Assembly (NCBI GenBank): GCA_003520455.1
Contig: DOUV01000825.1
Span: 1-6,706, forward strand
DNA: 6,706 nt
Reading direction: 5' to 3'
Origin: Chloroflexota bacterium
GTDB lineage: Bacteria; Chloroflexota; Anaerolineae; Ardenticatenales; Ardenticatenaceae
Position 1 is the first letter of the stretch. Each line of letters begins with the position of its first letter. This document shows, in pieces, positions 6,084 to 6,706 of the stretch. Made by a program: the position numbers and the translations under genes. The notes under the pieces were generated by a model. That model was not told the origin of the DNA and did no database searches. It saw only the letters and a program-made list of their open reading frames with translations.

Positions 6084-6103
6084 CCGGTTTGTAAATAAAC
6101 TGG
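6084..6103. promoter_or_regulatory. Hairpin at the predicted transcript 5' end
   Basis: CCGGTTT (6084-6090) faces AAACTGG (6097-6103) around a 6-base loop, with one non-Watson-Crick position (G-U on plus, A-C on minus). The predicted start of the minus-strand transcript, A at about 6101, falls within it, so it could form a 5'-terminal stem that protects the RNA. Confidence 0.3.
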
Positions 6104-6107
6104 AACT

Positions 6108-6136
6108 ATTATACTGGCTCTGTGCGGGCTTGTCAA
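6108..6136 (-). promoter_or_regulatory. Perfect consensus sigma-70-type promoter for the rpsA leader
   Basis: On the minus strand TTGACA (6136-6131) and TATAAT (6113-6108) match both consensus hexamers at every position with the optimal 17-base spacer. The A at 6101, seven bases after the -10 element, is the likely start. It sits about 40 bases after the stop of the deacetylase-family gene. It should be a very strong constitutive promoter, as fits ribosomal-protein genes or an abundant RNA. Confidence 0.9.
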
Positions 6137-6175
6137 ACGAATTTGCGCCCAAAAGTGCGCCGATTGCCAGCAGAT

Positions 6176-6706
6176 TCACACAATCTCGGCCAGGAAGGCT
6201 GCGACCAGTGAGCCGAGCGCCTCGACGGCGTAGCCGCCCTCCTGGATGACGAGGAGCGGGCGATCGAGCGCCGCGAGCTGGCGGGCAATGGCTCGCACGC
6301 CGTCCACGGTCACGGCAAAATCGCCCAGCGGATCGCCGGCGTAGATATCGAAACCGGCGGAGATCACCACAAAAGCCGGGTCGTACCGCACCACGCGATC
6401 GAGTACCGGTCGCAGGGCCTCGAGGTAGGCGCGGTCGCCAACACCGGCCGGCAGGGGGACGTTGAGGGTCAGGCCCAGGCCTGCGCCGGCCCCCTCTTCG
6501 TGAGCGAATCCGCTAAAGTAGGGGTACTTGCGGGCCGGGTCGGCGTGGAGCGAGGCGAAGAAGACGTCGGAGCGCGTGTAGAAGATCTGCTGTGTGCCGT
6601 TGCCATGGTGGTAGTCGAGGTCGATCAGCGCGACACGGCCCTGCGTGGCCAGGGCGTGGGCAGCGATGGCGGCGTTGTTGAGGTAGCAGTAGCCCCCCGC
6701 GGCGTC
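6176..6706 (-). CDS. Histone deacetylase / acetylpolyamine amidohydrolase family protein (5' end outside window)
   Basis: The frame is open from the right edge to the TGA at 6178-6176, giving 176 visible codons, the C-terminal half of the family. The shorter frame starting at 6394 is only part of it. Motifs, by residue of the fragment: GGYCYLNNAAIAA (4-16), LIDLDYHHGNGTQ (27-39), SAGFDIYAGDP (116-126) and QEGGY (155-159). By family comparison D31, H33 and D120 bind the catalytic zinc and Y159 stabilises the transition state; the proton-relay histidine pair would lie just upstream, outside the window. The YPYFSGFAHEEGAGAG segment is closer to prokaryotic acetylpolyamine amidohydrolases and class II-like enzymes than to acetoin-utilization AcuC. 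The reaction is amide deacetylation; the substrate (acetylpolyamine, acetyl-lysine or other) cannot be decided. All visible catalytic residues are present. It precedes rpsA on the same strand but probably belongs to a separate transcription unit. Confidence 0.93.
   Translation of the reverse strand, partial: DAAGGYCYLNNAAIAAHALATQGRVALIDLDYHHGNGTQQIFYTRSDVFFASLHADPARKYPYFSGFAHEEGAGAGLGLTLNVPLPAGVGDRAYLEALRPVLDRVVRYDPAFVVISAGFDIYAGDPLGDFAVTVDGVRAIARQLAALDRPLLVIQEGGYAVEALGSLVAAFLAEIV

Larger units (their letters stand above)
5674..6101 (-). promoter_or_regulatory. Long structured 5' leader of rpsA-rpsU, or a separate small RNA (about 6101-5830) followed by a shorter leader
   Basis: No believable coding sequence lies between the end of the deacetylase-family gene (6176) and rpsA (5673). 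The stretch contains in minus-strand order: a predicted start near 6101, hairpins at 6103-6084, 6039-6013, 5990-5967 and 5950-5925, a terminator-like hairpin with T7 ending at 5830, and hairpins at 5829-5791 and 5755-5733. The part from about 5913 to 6135 is visibly richer in A/T than the genes around it. If transcription reads through the terminator shape, this is an rpsA leader of about 430 nt. If it stops there, the product is an RNA of about 270 nt. I looked for tmRNA, RNase P RNA, SRP RNA and 6S hallmarks and recognised none. Confidence 0.55.

Noticed and set aside
5830..6101. Known structural RNA (tmRNA, RNase P RNA, SRP RNA, 6S RNA)
   Set aside because: I found no tRNA-like ends or tag sequence of tmRNA, no GAGGAAAGTCC-type core of RNase P RNA, no GGAAGCAGC-type SRP loop, and no single long rod expected of 6S RNA. 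A covariance-model search would settle this.
5919..6179. Minus-strand open frame of 86 codons between the deacetylase-family gene and rpsA
   Set aside because: It begins upstream of the consensus promoter and runs through the promoter and the leader hairpins; it has no recognisable domain.
1..6706. Mobile elements, CRISPR arrays, tRNA genes or a defence system
   Set aside because: No transposase or integrase motifs, terminal inverted repeats, regularly spaced direct repeats or tRNA cloverleaf were seen; the repeat-like signal in the activator gene is protein-level TPR periodicity.

Overview
The window is GC-rich and gene-dense, and reads as chromosomal DNA of a bacterium, most plausibly a member of the Chloroflexota. 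The pointers are a very large SARP/BTAD-type activator with an AAA ATPase core and TPR tail, a four-domain ribosomal protein S1 of about 409 residues, and a metalloenzyme-domain protein of a type I associate with that phylum. The phylum call is an inference from gene style only; no rRNA or other marker is present.

Layout. The left edge holds the 3' part of a plus-strand alkaline-phosphatase-superfamily metalloenzyme gene (2-520), whose stop codon sits at the foot of a hairpin (511-536). About 325 bases without a convincing gene follow (521-846), with two weak promoter candidates. Next is one 1035-codon plus-strand gene (847-3954) for a multidomain transcriptional activator: winged helix, BTAD, AAA/NTPase, then eight TPR-like units in a 40-residue phase. 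Its 3' end faces rpsU, and the convergent gap (3955-4175) carries two hairpins.

The right half is on the minus strand. A histone-deacetylase/acetylpolyamine-amidohydrolase family gene enters from the right edge and ends at 6176. Just after it lies a perfect consensus sigma-70-type promoter (TTGACA, 17-base spacer, TATAAT). This feeds a roughly 430-base, comparatively A/T-rich and heavily structured untranslated stretch, then rpsA (S1, GTG start), then rpsU (S21, TTG start with a near-perfect Shine-Dalgarno) 61 bases on. S1 and S21 both act in mRNA engagement by the 30S subunit, and here they probably share one transcript.

The most interesting item is the rpsA leader. About 210 bases after the predicted transcription start is an intrinsic-terminator shape (7-bp GC-rich stem base followed immediately by seven T). 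Both arms of this stem have alternative partners just upstream in the transcript (an 8-bp perfect pairing and a 5-bp hairpin). This looks like an attenuator controlling rpsA-rpsU, or else the 3' end of a stand-alone small RNA of about 270 nt. I could not match it to a known RNA family by eye. No mobile element, CRISPR array, tRNA or rRNA was seen.
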